This document shows, in pieces, positions 7,984 to 18,501 of a stretch of DNA of 64,000 nt. The DNA lies in assembly GCA_903889965.1 (NCBI GenBank), contig CAISZM010000028.1:1-64000 (forward strand), read 5' to 3'. A program made the position numbers and the translations under genes. The notes beneath the pieces were generated by a model, which saw nothing but the letters and a program-made list of their open reading frames with translations, ran no database searches and had not been told where the DNA came from. Positions within the stretch are counted from its first letter, which is position 1; each line of letters begins with the position of its first letter. Origin of the DNA: an uncultured Elusimicrobia bacterium (lineage in GTDB: Bacteria > Elusimicrobiota > Elusimicrobia > Elusimicrobiales > UBA9959).

Positions 7984-8709
7984 ATGAAAAGACTCTTTAA
8001 ATCGATAAAGTGGCTGCTGTTATCGGTCGTTGCGCTTGGCGCAATTGTCGGTTTCGCGCGCAATATCGCAGCCCGCAGGGGAGTCGAGCTGGCCGCCAAG
8101 GAAATGACGGGGTTCCCTCTGGAAATAGGTTCGGTGAATATCGGGCTGTTCAGCGGCACGCTTGAGGTGCGCGATCTGAAACTGATGAATCCGCCGCAGT
8201 TCCATGGAGGGACATTCGTGATCCTGCCTTTGGTGCGGGCGGATTACGATGCGATGTCTTTCTTGCGCCGGACGCCGCACATTAAAGAACTGGTAGTAAA
8301 TGTTTCCGAGATCGACATCGTGAAGAACGAAAAAGGAGACACTAACGCGGCAGCGCTTCAGAAAAGTGTGTCATCGATCGTAGACGGCGGCGGTACGGCG
8401 AATAAAACGAAGAAGATGCCTTATCGCGTGGATCTGGTGAAGGTTCACATAGGCACCCTGATCAGGCGCACCTTCGGAGGCGACGGCAAGCCGCGGGAGA
8501 AAAAAATAAATCTTAATATTGACGCCACCTACAGGGACGTCAATGAATCCACCAGCATCTCAAAGCTCATCATGGACAGTGTGTTCGGCCAGGTCGGGGT
8601 AGCGGCGGTTGAAACGATCAAAGCCGTGGACTCTACGCTCAAAGGCGGCACGGACGCGCTTAAGAAGACCGCCAAAGGCCTCCTCGGCGTCTTCAGGAAA
8701 AAACGGTAA
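7984..8709 (+). CDS. AsmA-like membrane-anchored protein
   Basis: This 241-residue protein has one N-terminal transmembrane helix (about residues 8-26). An AsmA-type start follows: a segment of the form LEIGSVNIGLFSGTLEVRDL, then the strand pattern VRADYDAMSFLRRTPHIKEL. AsmA-family proteins reside in the bacterial envelope, and larger members are thought to affect lipid transport and outer-membrane assembly. This one is short, so it may hold only the N-terminal repeat unit. The C-terminus is Lys-rich (FRKKR). No clear ribosome-binding site is seen; a CATATA hexamer ends 6 nt before ATG. The following 234 nt (8710-8943) show no recognisable feature. Confidence 0.65.
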   Translation: MKRLFKSIKWLLLSVVALGAIVGFARNIAARRGVELAAKEMTGFPLEIGSVNIGLFSGTLEVRDLKLMNPPQFHGGTFVILPLVRADYDAMSFLRRTPHIKELVVNVSEIDIVKNEKGDTNAAALQKSVSSIVDGGGTANKTKKMPYRVDLVKVHIGTLIRRTFGGDGKPREKKINLNIDATYRDVNESTSISKLIMDSVFGQVGVAAVETIKAVDSTLKGGTDALKKTAKGLLGVFRKKR

Positions 8710-8943
8710 CAGTCCAAACTTCCTGATATGCCGGCTTTGCGGCCGTCCGCTACGCGACAAACGGCCTTGCAGAAGGCACAACAACCTGCGGGAGCCTTGC
8801 GCCGGTCTTTTCTCAGGGATCAAGAAAGGAAAGCCGGATAGGATCTGGTCCGCCTTATTTAATATGGCCGCGGCAAAGCATCTTCAGGGCGGGTTCCGGC
8901 ATTACCGGATTAATTGTGAAGAAGAGGCGTGGAACAGGACAAC

Positions 8944-10026
8944 ATGATCAACAATATCCAACTATTGCGTGCCATAGCCTGCTTTATGGTCGTCTTTTAT
9001 CATTTGCAGGTAATGGTAGGGGCGAGTTACCCGGTTCATTGCAATACTCAATTTGGAACGGCAGGCGTGGATATATTCTTTGTTATATCGGGATTTGTCA
9101 TGTTTTATATCACCCGGTCGTTCGATCGTACGCCATTCCAATTCTGGAAGGAACGGATTATCAGGGTCGTCCCCCTTTACTGGATAGTTACATTTATGAT
9201 CGTTTTTGCTTTCAAATCGGGCTTTCATCCGAATGGTCTTCATGCGTTAAATTTGCGGGATCTTATTACTTCGATTTTTTTCATTCCCGATATCCGGGCG
9301 GACGGAGTGTCTGCGCCAATACTGGTAGTCGGATGGACGCTTATTTATGAGATGTTTTTTTATTTTCTGTTAGGGTTGACGTTATTCCTAAGGTCGCAGA
9401 GGAAGATATGGATTGTGTTAACACTTTTTTTCGTTTCTCTTTGTTTTGTGCGGCGCATGTTCGGGCCGTTTTCTTTCGCGTTAGATTATTACATGAACCC
9501 GATCATGCTTGAATTCTCCGCGGGCTGTCTTCTGGGCATTGTCTATGCAAGGGTGGATATTTCAAAATGGCCGTTCCCAAGGGCCCTCGGTTATGGCCTC
9601 ATTGGCATGGGAGCGATCGTTATAGCTCTTCCGGATGCTGTGTTTCCCGGGCTGCTTCATTTAACGAGGGATTCCTTTTCGGGGTCCATGACCAGGTGCG
9701 GAATTTTCGGTATCCCGGCATTCATGATCGTTGCCGGCGCGCTGGTTTTAGAAAAGGCCGGCCATCTGTGGAAGGGCAGAGCCCTGTTACTGCAGGGCGC
9801 GGCCAGCTACGCAATCTATCTCTTTCATACGGTGGGGATGCAGGGCTTTGTTAAGGCCATGGCATTTGTATTTCCGGCTAAAGATTTTTCTATGGGACTA
9901 ATTGTGATGATTTTATCGATGATCTTCATCGGTTGCATCGGCACTGGCGTACATCTTTTTGTCGAGAAACCATTACAGAAGATGATGAAAGCAAAAAAAC
10001 TGTCTTTCTCTGTAAAAACGACATAG
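8944..10026 (+). CDS. acyltransferase 3 family membrane protein (OafA/YrhL-like)
   Basis: This 360-residue polytopic protein has about ten hydrophobic helices. It has the acyltransferase-3 signature: NNIQLLRAIACFMVVFYH with the conserved Arg and His, then GVDIFFVISGFVM, then FWKERIIRVVPLYW. Family members O-acylate surface polysaccharides such as LPS O-antigen at the inner membrane; the substrate here is unknown. Base composition is visibly more AT-rich than the neighbours, with many TTT, ATT and TTA codons, which suggests acquisition by transfer. A GTG at 8929 would add five residues. I prefer the ATG because an AGGA lies 4-5 nt before it. Confidence 0.88.
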   Translation: MINNIQLLRAIACFMVVFYHLQVMVGASYPVHCNTQFGTAGVDIFFVISGFVMFYITRSFDRTPFQFWKERIIRVVPLYWIVTFMIVFAFKSGFHPNGLHALNLRDLITSIFFIPDIRADGVSAPILVVGWTLIYEMFFYFLLGLTLFLRSQRKIWIVLTLFFVSLCFVRRMFGPFSFALDYYMNPIMLEFSAGCLLGIVYARVDISKWPFPRALGYGLIGMGAIVIALPDAVFPGLLHLTRDSFSGSMTRCGIFGIPAFMIVAGALVLEKAGHLWKGRALLLQGAASYAIYLFHTVGMQGFVKAMAFVFPAKDFSMGLIVMILSMIFIGCIGTGVHLFVEKPLQKMMKAKKLSFSVKTT

Positions 10027-10397
10027 TAAAGAGTTGTTTTTTGCATGGGTGGGAGGCAGCCCGGAAGCGCAGGAGCGATGCGGCCAAAGGCATCGTTATC
10101 ACGCTTGTTACGCATGGCATATTGCCATGGGATCGCAAAGAAAGTCAGCTCTGGGCGGCCCACCGGACCGCCGCCCGATACGCATAGCGGTTTCACACGG
10201 CCAGGCAGGCCTTTCCGCACGCTCGGCCCAGCGATGGCCCCGCGCGGCGGAGTTGTGAGATTTTTGGGAAAGCGGCCGATTTTTTGTATCATAAAAATAG
10301 GCGGAAGGGGAACTCCTTCCGGAAAATTATCAGGCAGCGGGAGGAATGGAATTAAGGCAAGAAATCGCAATAAACAAGCCTTGGGTTCCCTACAGAT
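10027..10397 (+). other. intergenic stretch with a degenerate repeat and a promoter
   Basis: No gene is recognised in these 371 nt. At 10176-10190 the sequence CGATACGCATAGCGG matches the core of the promoter-linked repeat seen at 4.8 and 30.7 kb. A promoter of the form TTGGGA (10264-10269), 17 nt, TATCAT (10287-10292) precedes the Yip1-like gene. A small CGGAAGG/CCTTCCG hairpin follows at about 10302-10321. Confidence 0.5.
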
Positions 10398-11915
10398 ATG
10401 ACAGACCAAAGGTATTTGGATTACATAAACGCGAACAAAGGCAAATTTTCAGACGAAGCCATAGCGGAAGGTCTGCGCAAAGCGGGCGTTCCGCAGACGC
10501 AGATAGATGAGGCTTTCGCAGAGGCGGCAAGACCGCCGGCCCCTCCCGCGTATGTGCCGCCGTTAAGGCCGGAACCTCCGGCCCGGCTGACGGAGCCAAG
10601 CCAGGCCCCCGTCGCTCCGCAGCAAGCCGCGCCGGCTGCAGACGCCGCCGCGCCGCAGCAGACCGCTCCACCGTTCGATATGCGCGAAGTTCCCGGCGTC
10701 ATGCTGAAAATTTTAACGGAGCCAGCCGTGTTCTTCAGGCAAATGCCTAAGAAAGGCGGCTGGACGCAACCGGCTTTATTCTGCGCCGTCATGGCCGTGG
10801 CTTCCGCGGCGATCAGCCTAGCGGGGGTCTTGTTGCACATGGGTATGTCGCTGGCCCAGGCGGGCGGCGTTTCTGCCGCCGGCATTTACCTGACCATCCT
10901 GCTGAGGGGGATCGTCGCCTGGCCGATATTCCTTATCGTCGGTCTGGCGGTGGCGACGCTTATCGCCCATGTGTTGTGGATGATCTTGGGATCGCGCGAG
11001 GATCTGGAAACCACTTTCCGCTGCGTCGCATACCTCAGCGCCGTTGCTCCGGTCAGCTCCGCCGCCCGGCTGGTCCCCTTTATAGGGATCTGGCTGGGTC
11101 TGCTCATCTCGCTGTACGGACTCTATCTCTTCGTGCATGCGTCCGTGGAGGTGCATGGCATTGCGCGGGCCAAAGCTATGGTGGTCTTTGTTATTTTCGC
11201 CCTTTTAACCGCATTTATGGCGCTGATCTCAATGGCGTTTTGGACATATGGGCGCATGCTAAAGAGCTCACCGTTCGCTTCCCTCTTCAGTTCAAGCGGG
11301 TCGACCGGCCAGGCGAATGGCGCCGCGGGGCTCGGGCCGCTGCTTGGCGCCATTTCGGCGCAGCAAGCGTCCCGGTCTCCGGCAGGCCCGGTTCAAGGCT
11401 CCGCTTCTGACCAGCCGGCTAATCTGCCGCAGGCCGCCAACCAATTAATGGGTGCGTTGGGCGCCAACCCTAATGTCCAGGCCGTTGCGGGAGGAGATCT
11501 GAAAAACCTCCTGCCGGCGAGCGTGAGCGGCATGCGCCGCGTGGAGTTCAGCAACGAGAAGTCCGGGCTGGGACAGATGCAGTTCTCCACGGCCAAGGCT
11601 GTTTTCCGGGCGGACAGCGGTTCTACCATCACACTGAGCATCGGGGATACGGCGAGCTTTAGTAAGATGATGGCCGCTGGCTGGGCCATGATGGACATTG
11701 ACAAAGAGACCGAGACGGGTTTTGAACGGACGCTCTCCTATCGCGGCAGCAAGGCACATGAAATATTCGATCAAAAGATGCGGTCCGGGACTTTTGAAAC
11801 CGTGGTCCAGGAGAGGTTCCTGGTCAAAGCCGAAGGCGACGGCGTGGACATGCCGGCCCTGCAGGGGGCCGTAGACCAGATCGATTTCAACGCGCTGCAG
11901 CTTCTGGGCAAGTAA
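10398..11915 (+). CDS. Yip1-domain membrane protein
   Basis: This 505-residue protein has four parts. Residues 1-40 form a helical, UBA-like start (DYINANKGKFSDEAIAEGLRKAGV). Residues about 45-95 are Pro/Ala/Gln-rich linker. Residues about 100-285 form a Yip1-type five-helix membrane domain that opens with MLKILTEPAVFFRQMPKKGG. A soluble C-terminal domain of about 190 residues is not recognised (SGMRRVEFSNEKSGLGQMQF, TITLSIGDTASFSKMMAAGW). Bacterial Yip1-domain proteins have no settled function. No good ribosome-binding site precedes the chosen ATG, so the start is uncertain. The gene is followed by a broken gene. Confidence 0.7.
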   Translation: MTDQRYLDYINANKGKFSDEAIAEGLRKAGVPQTQIDEAFAEAARPPAPPAYVPPLRPEPPARLTEPSQAPVAPQQAAPAADAAAPQQTAPPFDMREVPGVMLKILTEPAVFFRQMPKKGGWTQPALFCAVMAVASAAISLAGVLLHMGMSLAQAGGVSAAGIYLTILLRGIVAWPIFLIVGLAVATLIAHVLWMILGSREDLETTFRCVAYLSAVAPVSSAARLVPFIGIWLGLLISLYGLYLFVHASVEVHGIARAKAMVVFVIFALLTAFMALISMAFWTYGRMLKSSPFASLFSSSGSTGQANGAAGLGPLLGAISAQQASRSPAGPVQGSASDQPANLPQAANQLMGALGANPNVQAVAGGDLKNLLPASVSGMRRVEFSNEKSGLGQMQFSTAKAVFRADSGSTITLSIGDTASFSKMMAAGWAMMDIDKETETGFERTLSYRGSKAHEIFDQKMRSGTFETVVQERFLVKAEGDGVDMPALQGAVDQIDFNALQLLGK

Positions 11916-11941
11916 GAAAGCCCGGTCCGGCGCCGTCTTCC

Positions 11942-12273
11942 CGGCGCGGACACGGCAGGGAGAATATACGCGGCGTGCAGGCGGACATCCTTAAAAATCG
12001 CTGGGTAACGCTGCAACCCATGAAGACCGCGCTGCGCGCCGGCGGGGAACAATACAAAGGTTCCAGGACGCTGAGTAACCGGACCTATTCGAAGAAATGA
12101 TTTTCCTGCCTAATCCCGGCGGGAGCGCGGTGTACACGGTTGGTTTTATGTGCCGCGACGAGCACTACCGGGAATACTGCCCTAAGTATGCAACGGTAGT
12201 TAAGGGCCTGCGCATCGGGGCTATACCGCCTTTAAAATACACGCCGGAACCACCGCCGGGCCTTGTTCCTTAA
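11942..12273 (+). pseudogene. remnant of a small protein gene, split by a frameshift
   Basis: Two coding-like segments lie in different frames. At 11942-12099 one frame reads ...LKNRWVTLQPMKTALRAGG...TYSKK and stops. The next frame, overlapping from 12097, reads MIFLPNPGGSAVYTVGFMCR...ATVVKGLRIG and stops at 12273. Together they look like one protein of about 105 residues broken by a one-base change near 12095. There is no convincing start codon. The second half could be a separate 58-residue protein, but it has no ribosome-binding site. The flanking 11916-11941 and 12274-12333 hold nothing else recognisable. Confidence 0.45.
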
Positions 12274-12333
12274 AGGCTGGGCGGGAACCGGCTGACCGCT
12301 CTGATGCCGCCTACAGCCAAGGAATGTCTTCCC

Positions 12334-13083
12334 ATGACCAATACGAAAACGGGCTTTTTCACTTTTTACAGGCTTTCCGACAGAGGAAACGGCAAGAAAA
12401 TGCTTCAGCATGCCACGAAACTTTATTGCCTGGAAAACTACCTCTCGGTGTTCGGGAAGGAAAACCTGTTCGTAATCGCGGATAATTGCGAGCGGGAAAC
12501 TATTTCAAAGATCGAAGAGAAAGGAGTTGTCCCGCTCGTAACGGCGTTAGGCAACAGTGGCTCATTTTTATACGCTCTGGATCTCGCCCTGACCAGGCTG
12601 GATGATGAGGACTATGTGTATTTTGTCGAGGACGATTATCTTCACTTGCCGGGCTCGCGGGAGCTCTTAAAAGAGGGGCTGGAAATAGCCGATTACGCGA
12701 CTGTGTACGACCATCCCGACAAATACGTGAATTTTTCCGGGGGCGGTTCCAACCCGTTCGTTCAAGACGGGGGAGAGCTCTCCCGCGTACTTCTGACAAA
12801 AAGTACTCACTGGAAAGAAACGAATTCAACCCCGATGACCTTCGCCGTTTCCGTAAAAATACTCAGAGAAGATCAGGCTTTTTGGAAAGGATACAAAAAG
12901 AACAGTTTCCGCCTGTTTTGTCAGCTCAGGGGAGAACCCCGGGGGGGCGTGGATAAAATAAAAAGAATACTGTTCGGGCGGCGGCCGAAAAAACCCAGGA
13001 GAATTGTTTCCAGCATTCCAGGGCGGAGCACCCATTGTGAAACAGCGTGGCTTTCTCCTTTTGTGGACTGGACAAAGGTGTAG
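12334..13083 (+). CDS. glycosyltransferase-like protein (GT-A type, tentative)
   Basis: This 249-residue protein opens TGFFTFYRLSDRGNGKKML, then has an alternating strand-helix pattern. The acidic motif YVYFVEDDYLHL at about residues 91-102 resembles the metal- and nucleotide-sugar-binding DxD motif of GT-A glycosyltransferases. The C-terminus contains a Lys/Arg-rich patch (FGRRPKKPRR) and then IPGRSTHCETAWLSPFVDW. No signal peptide or membrane helix is seen, so it is probably cytosolic. I chose ATG 12334 over 12304 because AAGGA lies about 10 nt upstream. Donor and acceptor are unknown; a role in surface polysaccharide is only suggested by the nearby acyltransferase. Confidence 0.6.
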   Translation: MTNTKTGFFTFYRLSDRGNGKKMLQHATKLYCLENYLSVFGKENLFVIADNCERETISKIEEKGVVPLVTALGNSGSFLYALDLALTRLDDEDYVYFVEDDYLHLPGSRELLKEGLEIADYATVYDHPDKYVNFSGGGSNPFVQDGGELSRVLLTKSTHWKETNSTPMTFAVSVKILREDQAFWKGYKKNSFRLFCQLRGEPRGGVDKIKRILFGRRPKKPRRIVSSIPGRSTHCETAWLSPFVDWTKV

Positions 13084-13138
13084 CCGCCGCAGTCCATTGG
13101 CCCGAATCGTATTGTTTGCGGCGTTCTTCTGCAAGCGC

Positions 13139-13161
13139 CGGGGTCTATTCCCCGATTTTTA
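13139..13161 (+). terminator. terminator after the glycosyltransferase-like gene
   Basis: CGGGG (13139-13143) and CCCCG (13150-13154) flank a 6-nt loop and are followed by ATTTTTA. It lies just before the convergent ABC-F gene ends. Confidence 0.65.
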
Positions 13162-13164
13162 TCT

Positions 13165-14964
13165 TTAGCCGCGGCTGCGTGTTTCCAGTTCTTCCCAGCG
13201 CTTGAACAAAGTTGATACTCTTTTTCGGGCCTCTTCCAGTTTTTCCTGTCTGCGGTGAAGTTCCTCGGCGTCGGTGGCTATGGACGGATCTTCCAGCGCG
13301 GCGGCAGCCTGGGCCGCTCTTTTCTCCGCGGTCTTTATCAAGTCTTCCATGTTGCGCAGTTCGGCCGCTTCTTTGTGGCCGAGCGCCGGCTCTTTGACGA
13401 CTTCGTCCGCGGCGGCCTTCGCACCCGGGGCGGCGTCGCGCAGGGCCTTCCATTCCTCCCACTGTTCCAAACCGCCGAAAAAGCCGTGTCCGCCTTTCCC
13501 GTCCAGGCCAAGTATGGCCCCGCACAATCTGTCCAGGAGGTAGCGGTCGTGCGTTACCAGAATTAGAGCGCCAGGGAAATCCCTCAGGTTCGCCTCCAGG
13601 ACCTCCAGCGACCTTATGTCCAGGTCGTTGGTCGGCTCATCCAGAAGCAGCAGGTCCGCGGGCGTGCGCATAAGCCCGGCTATGAGCACCCGCGACTGCT
13701 CGCCTCCTGAAAGCCTGCTGAGGGGGAAGTCCAGCTGCTCGGGGCGGAACAAAAAGCGGTTGGCCCAGCTGTTGATGTGCACAAAAACCCCTCTGTACTC
13801 TACGTGTTCTCCGGCCGGGCATAGCGCCCGGCGCAGCGTCAAATTCAGGTCCAGCTGGTCGCGGTGCTGGTCGAATACCGAGACTTTAAGGCCTTCGGCC
13901 AGTTTTACCAGGCCCGTATCCGCGGGGAGGGTCCCGGCCAGCATTTTTAAAAGGGTGGTCTTCCCGCTGCCGTTCTCGCCTATCAGGCCCAGCTTGTCGC
14001 CTGGACGCAGCGCCAGGTCCAGCGGGCCGAATAGCCTGCGCCCGCCCAGCGTCTTGGAGACCCCGACGGCGTTCACCAGCCTGTTCGCCTGGCGTTCCCC
14101 GGAGATAAAATCGATGACGGTAGCCCTGCCTTGCGCGTTCCGGTATTCCAGCTCTGAAAGTTCGCCTATAAGGCGGCCGGCGCGGTCTATGCGGGCTTTC
14201 TGTTTGGTGGCGCGCGCACGGGGGCCTTTGCGCAGCCACGCTATCTCGCCGCGCACGATGTTGCGCACCGAATCCTCGCGCGAAGCTTGCGCGTCCAGGA
14301 ACGCTTCCCTGTTCTCCAGGAACTGGCTGTAATTTCCGGAGCTGCTGAAATGCCCTGAGGGGTAGCGGCGGTCCAGCTCTATCACCCGGCTGCACACACG
14401 CTCCAGGAAGCTGCGGTCGTGGGTGACCACCAGAAAAGAAAAAGTGAGACCAGTTAAAAAACCTTCAAGCCACAGCACGCCTTCCAGGTCCAGGTGGTTG
14501 GTCGGCTCGTCCAGCAGCAGCAGGTCCGGTTCGCGCACCACCTGCGCGAGTATCGCGAGCCTCTTGCGCCAGCCGCCCGAAAGTTTCGCTACGGCCTGGT
14601 CAGGGTCTTTAAAGCCGGCCCTGTCCATGCCCGCCGTTATACGCGCCTCGGCCATGTAATCCTCAAGGCCCAGGCCTTCCAGCGCGGCGTCAAGGAAACC
14701 GCGCACGGTGAGGCCGCGCGGAGCGTCTTCAGCTTTATCCTGCTGCGGCAGATAGCCTACGCGCAAGCCGCGGCGCGCCGCCAGTTTGCCGCCGTCGGGA
14801 GTTTCAAGGCCGGCCAGTATCTTCAACAGGGTGGATTTGCCCATGCCGTTTGGGCCTATCAGGCCCGTGCGTTCGCCGTTGAAAAGGCCGAAAGACAACC
14901 CCTCGAACAGGGGCCGAGTTCCGTAGCTTTTTGAAAGTTCCTGACAGCTTAGAAGTATGGCCAC
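13165..14964 (-). CDS. uup: ABC-F ATPase, Uup-like
   Basis: This 599-residue soluble protein has two ABC ATPase domains: Walker A GPNGMGKST with signature LSGGW, and GENGSGKTT with signature LSGGEQSR. Walker B motifs of the form LLLLDEPTNHLD and LLLLDEPTNDLD are present. A C-terminal charged coiled coil (about residues 535-599, ending KRWEELETR) resembles Uup rather than EttA. ABC-F proteins bind the ribosome; Uup has been linked to translation and to precise transposon excision. I chose the GTG at 14964: a TATAAT on the minus strand ends 6 nt upstream, and the longer in-frame extension is low-complexity and antisense to the neighbouring gene's start. Confidence 0.88.
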   Translation of the reverse strand: MAILLSCQELSKSYGTRPLFEGLSFGLFNGERTGLIGPNGMGKSTLLKILAGLETPDGGKLAARRGLRVGYLPQQDKAEDAPRGLTVRGFLDAALEGLGLEDYMAEARITAGMDRAGFKDPDQAVAKLSGGWRKRLAILAQVVREPDLLLLDEPTNHLDLEGVLWLEGFLTGLTFSFLVVTHDRSFLERVCSRVIELDRRYPSGHFSSSGNYSQFLENREAFLDAQASREDSVRNIVRGEIAWLRKGPRARATKQKARIDRAGRLIGELSELEYRNAQGRATVIDFISGERQANRLVNAVGVSKTLGGRRLFGPLDLALRPGDKLGLIGENGSGKTTLLKMLAGTLPADTGLVKLAEGLKVSVFDQHRDQLDLNLTLRRALCPAGEHVEYRGVFVHINSWANRFLFRPEQLDFPLSRLSGGEQSRVLIAGLMRTPADLLLLDEPTNDLDIRSLEVLEANLRDFPGALILVTHDRYLLDRLCGAILGLDGKGGHGFFGGLEQWEEWKALRDAAPGAKAAADEVVKEPALGHKEAAELRNMEDLIKTAEKRAAQAAAALEDPSIATDAEELHRRQEKLEEARKRVSTLFKRWEELETRSRG

Positions 14965-15034
14965 AGTGATATTATACAAGGTTGACCCGCCCGGCGCTCC
15001 CCGGCTGGCGTCAAGAAGTGTTAAAATCACCTTA

Positions 15035-16060
15035 ATGACGGACTTGCAAGAAAAAATAAAAGTCATGCCTAAGGCGGAACTGCACCGGCACCTTGAAGGC
15101 TGCGTGCGCGTCGGCACCGTCGTGGATATGGCCCGCCGCCACGGACTTAAACTGCCAACCTTCGACCCTGCGGGCCTTGAAGACGTCTATAAACTGCGCG
15201 CTCCCGGCGCTTCGCTGCTCGAGGTGCTGGGCCGGTTCGAGCTGGCGCAGGCTTCGTTCGCCTCTTATGAAGCGGTGGAGCGCATAACTTACGAGGCGCT
15301 GGAAGACGCCTATAACAAAGAGAACATACGCCTGCTCGAACTGCGCTATAGCCCGGATTTTATGCTGAAAGAAAAGCGCCTGGACTGGCAGAAGGCGCAC
15401 GATATAATAAATTCGACCGCTGAAAAATTTGAGAAAGCCAGCAACATGGTCTGCGGTGTTATCCTTATCGCCTCCCGCAGCTACGGCATGGGCTCAGCGC
15501 TGAAGACGGCCGCTTTCGCCGTCAGCAACAAAAAGACCGTTATCGGCTTCGACCTGGCGGACAACGAGGCGGATTACCCGTCTTCGCTTTATACCGAGGT
15601 GGCGAGGGGTTTGGCCGCCGCCGGGCTCCCGCTCACGGTCCATTCCGGCGAGGAAGGACATTACTCGCGGGTGCGGGAGACCATCGAGGAACTGCGGCCG
15701 CGCCGAATAGGGCACGGCGTGAAAGCCGCCGACGACGCCTCGGGCGCGCTCATGGAGCTGATAAAAGAACGCGGGATAACCGTGGAGACCAACCCCTGGA
15801 GCAACTATCTCACGCGGGCGGTGCCGTCCGTGGAGGCCCACCCGCTTAAAAGGTTCATAAATGCGGGGCTGCGCTGCTCCATAGGGGCCGACGATCCTGA
15901 AATACTGGACACCCATTTGAACAAGGAATACGCCCTAGCCGTGGGCAGGATGGGACTCTCGCTCGAAGATATACAATATACGCTGAAATGCGCCGTGGAA
16001 GGTTCTTTCCTGACGCCCGACAAGAAACAGCAGGCGGCTAAAGAACTGGGAGTGAAATAG
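15035..16060 (+). CDS. adenosine deaminase family protein (adenosine or aminodeoxyfutalosine deaminase)
   Basis: This 341-residue metal-dependent amidohydrolase has all the family metal and catalytic motifs: ELHRHLEG (HxH), LTVHSGEEG (third His and catalytic Glu), RIGHGV, NPWSNYLT, and SIGADDPEI (metal Asp). Family members deaminate adenosine, adenine or 6-amino-6-deoxyfutalosine. Sequence alone cannot choose here, but a UbiE/MenG methyltransferase elsewhere in the window makes a menaquinone link possible. The ATG at 15035 is preceded by TAAAAT ending 7 nt upstream and no ribosome-binding site, so the transcript may be leaderless. It is divergent from the uup-like gene. Confidence 0.85.
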   Translation: MTDLQEKIKVMPKAELHRHLEGCVRVGTVVDMARRHGLKLPTFDPAGLEDVYKLRAPGASLLEVLGRFELAQASFASYEAVERITYEALEDAYNKENIRLLELRYSPDFMLKEKRLDWQKAHDIINSTAEKFEKASNMVCGVILIASRSYGMGSALKTAAFAVSNKKTVIGFDLADNEADYPSSLYTEVARGLAAAGLPLTVHSGEEGHYSRVRETIEELRPRRIGHGVKAADDASGALMELIKERGITVETNPWSNYLTRAVPSVEAHPLKRFINAGLRCSIGADDPEILDTHLNKEYALAVGRMGLSLEDIQYTLKCAVEGSFLTPDKKQQAAKELGVK

Positions 16061-16137
16061 CGCGATTTGGCGGCTCCGCGGGGACGCCGGTTTTTCGGGA
16101 TAATCTTTAAAAAAACACGGTTTACAAGGACTATACA

Positions 16138-17826
<1,689 letters not shown>

Positions 17827-17854
17827 GGCGCGCGTTTCCGGCCGAAGACCGGGA

Positions 17855-17892
17855 AAGCAAAAAACCGCCGGGAGACCGGCGGTTTTTTGCTT
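17855..17892. terminator. bidirectional terminator between ettA and the ACT-domain gene
   Basis: A perfect 17-bp inverted repeat (AAGCAAAAAACCGCCGG and its complement) surrounds a GAGA loop. A-tract and T-tract flanks let it serve both convergent genes. Confidence 0.93.
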
Positions 17893-17905
17893 GGGCGCCC
17901 CGGGC

Positions 17906-18316
17906 TTAATTAAGGCCCTGATAAGTCTTAAGCACTTCCAGCGCCTTCTTGGTGTCGGAAACGTTCAGGAGCAGCCTGCCGCTTGACCCGCCGAAGGATG
18001 TGCCGTACACGGTAGTGATGTTCACGTCGCTTTCCCAGAGCAGCTTGGTGAGGCGCTTCAGTTCGCCGGGTTTATCCGCCAGCTCGACCGAGATCATGGA
18101 GGTCTCTATGGTGGTGAACCCGGCCGCGGTCAGCACGTGGCTTACCTTGCGGCCCGCGTCTACGGAAACGCGTACGACGCCGGAATCATCCCTTATCTCG
18201 GAGGCGATGCCTATGATATTTATCCCCTCATCCGCGAAAAGCTCTACGAACTTGTTAAGCGCGCCCGGGACATTGGGGAGGAATACGGTGTATTGACTGA
18301 CAAGTTTGGCTGGCAT
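17906..18316 (-). CDS. tandem ACT-domain protein
   Basis: This 136-residue protein is made of two ACT modules, about residues 5-70 (QYTVFLPNVPGALNKFVELF) and 72-136 (SVELADKPGELKRLTKLLWE). ACT domains bind amino acids or other small ligands; stand-alone tandem ACT proteins are typically presumed regulators. No catalytic domain is attached. The gene is monocistronic on the minus strand and ends at the shared terminator. The ligand is unknown. Confidence 0.85.
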   Translation of the reverse strand: MPAKLVSQYTVFLPNVPGALNKFVELFADEGINIIGIASEIRDDSGVVRVSVDAGRKVSHVLTAAGFTTIETSMISVELADKPGELKRLTKLLWESDVNITTVYGTSFGGSSGRLLLNVSDTKKALEVLKTYQGLN

Positions 18317-18501
18317 AGTGGCTCCGGCTGTACGCTTCCGGCCGCCTGGCGGTCCGGTCCGCTGCGCTTACAATTAAATAATTTTTGGCGCCTCCGGTAA
18401 AGCGGCATCAGTATTACTCCCCGCGGATCCAGGCCCCGCGCGGAAACCCGCGGCGGGCCGGGGAAAGCTGGGGAGAAAAGTTATATAATAAAAATCGGAG
18501 C

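Noticed and set aside
14965-15117. Longer N-terminus for the Uup-like protein
   Set aside because: The extension is low-complexity, overlaps the divergent deaminase start and would bypass the TATAAT box located 6 nt before the GTG.
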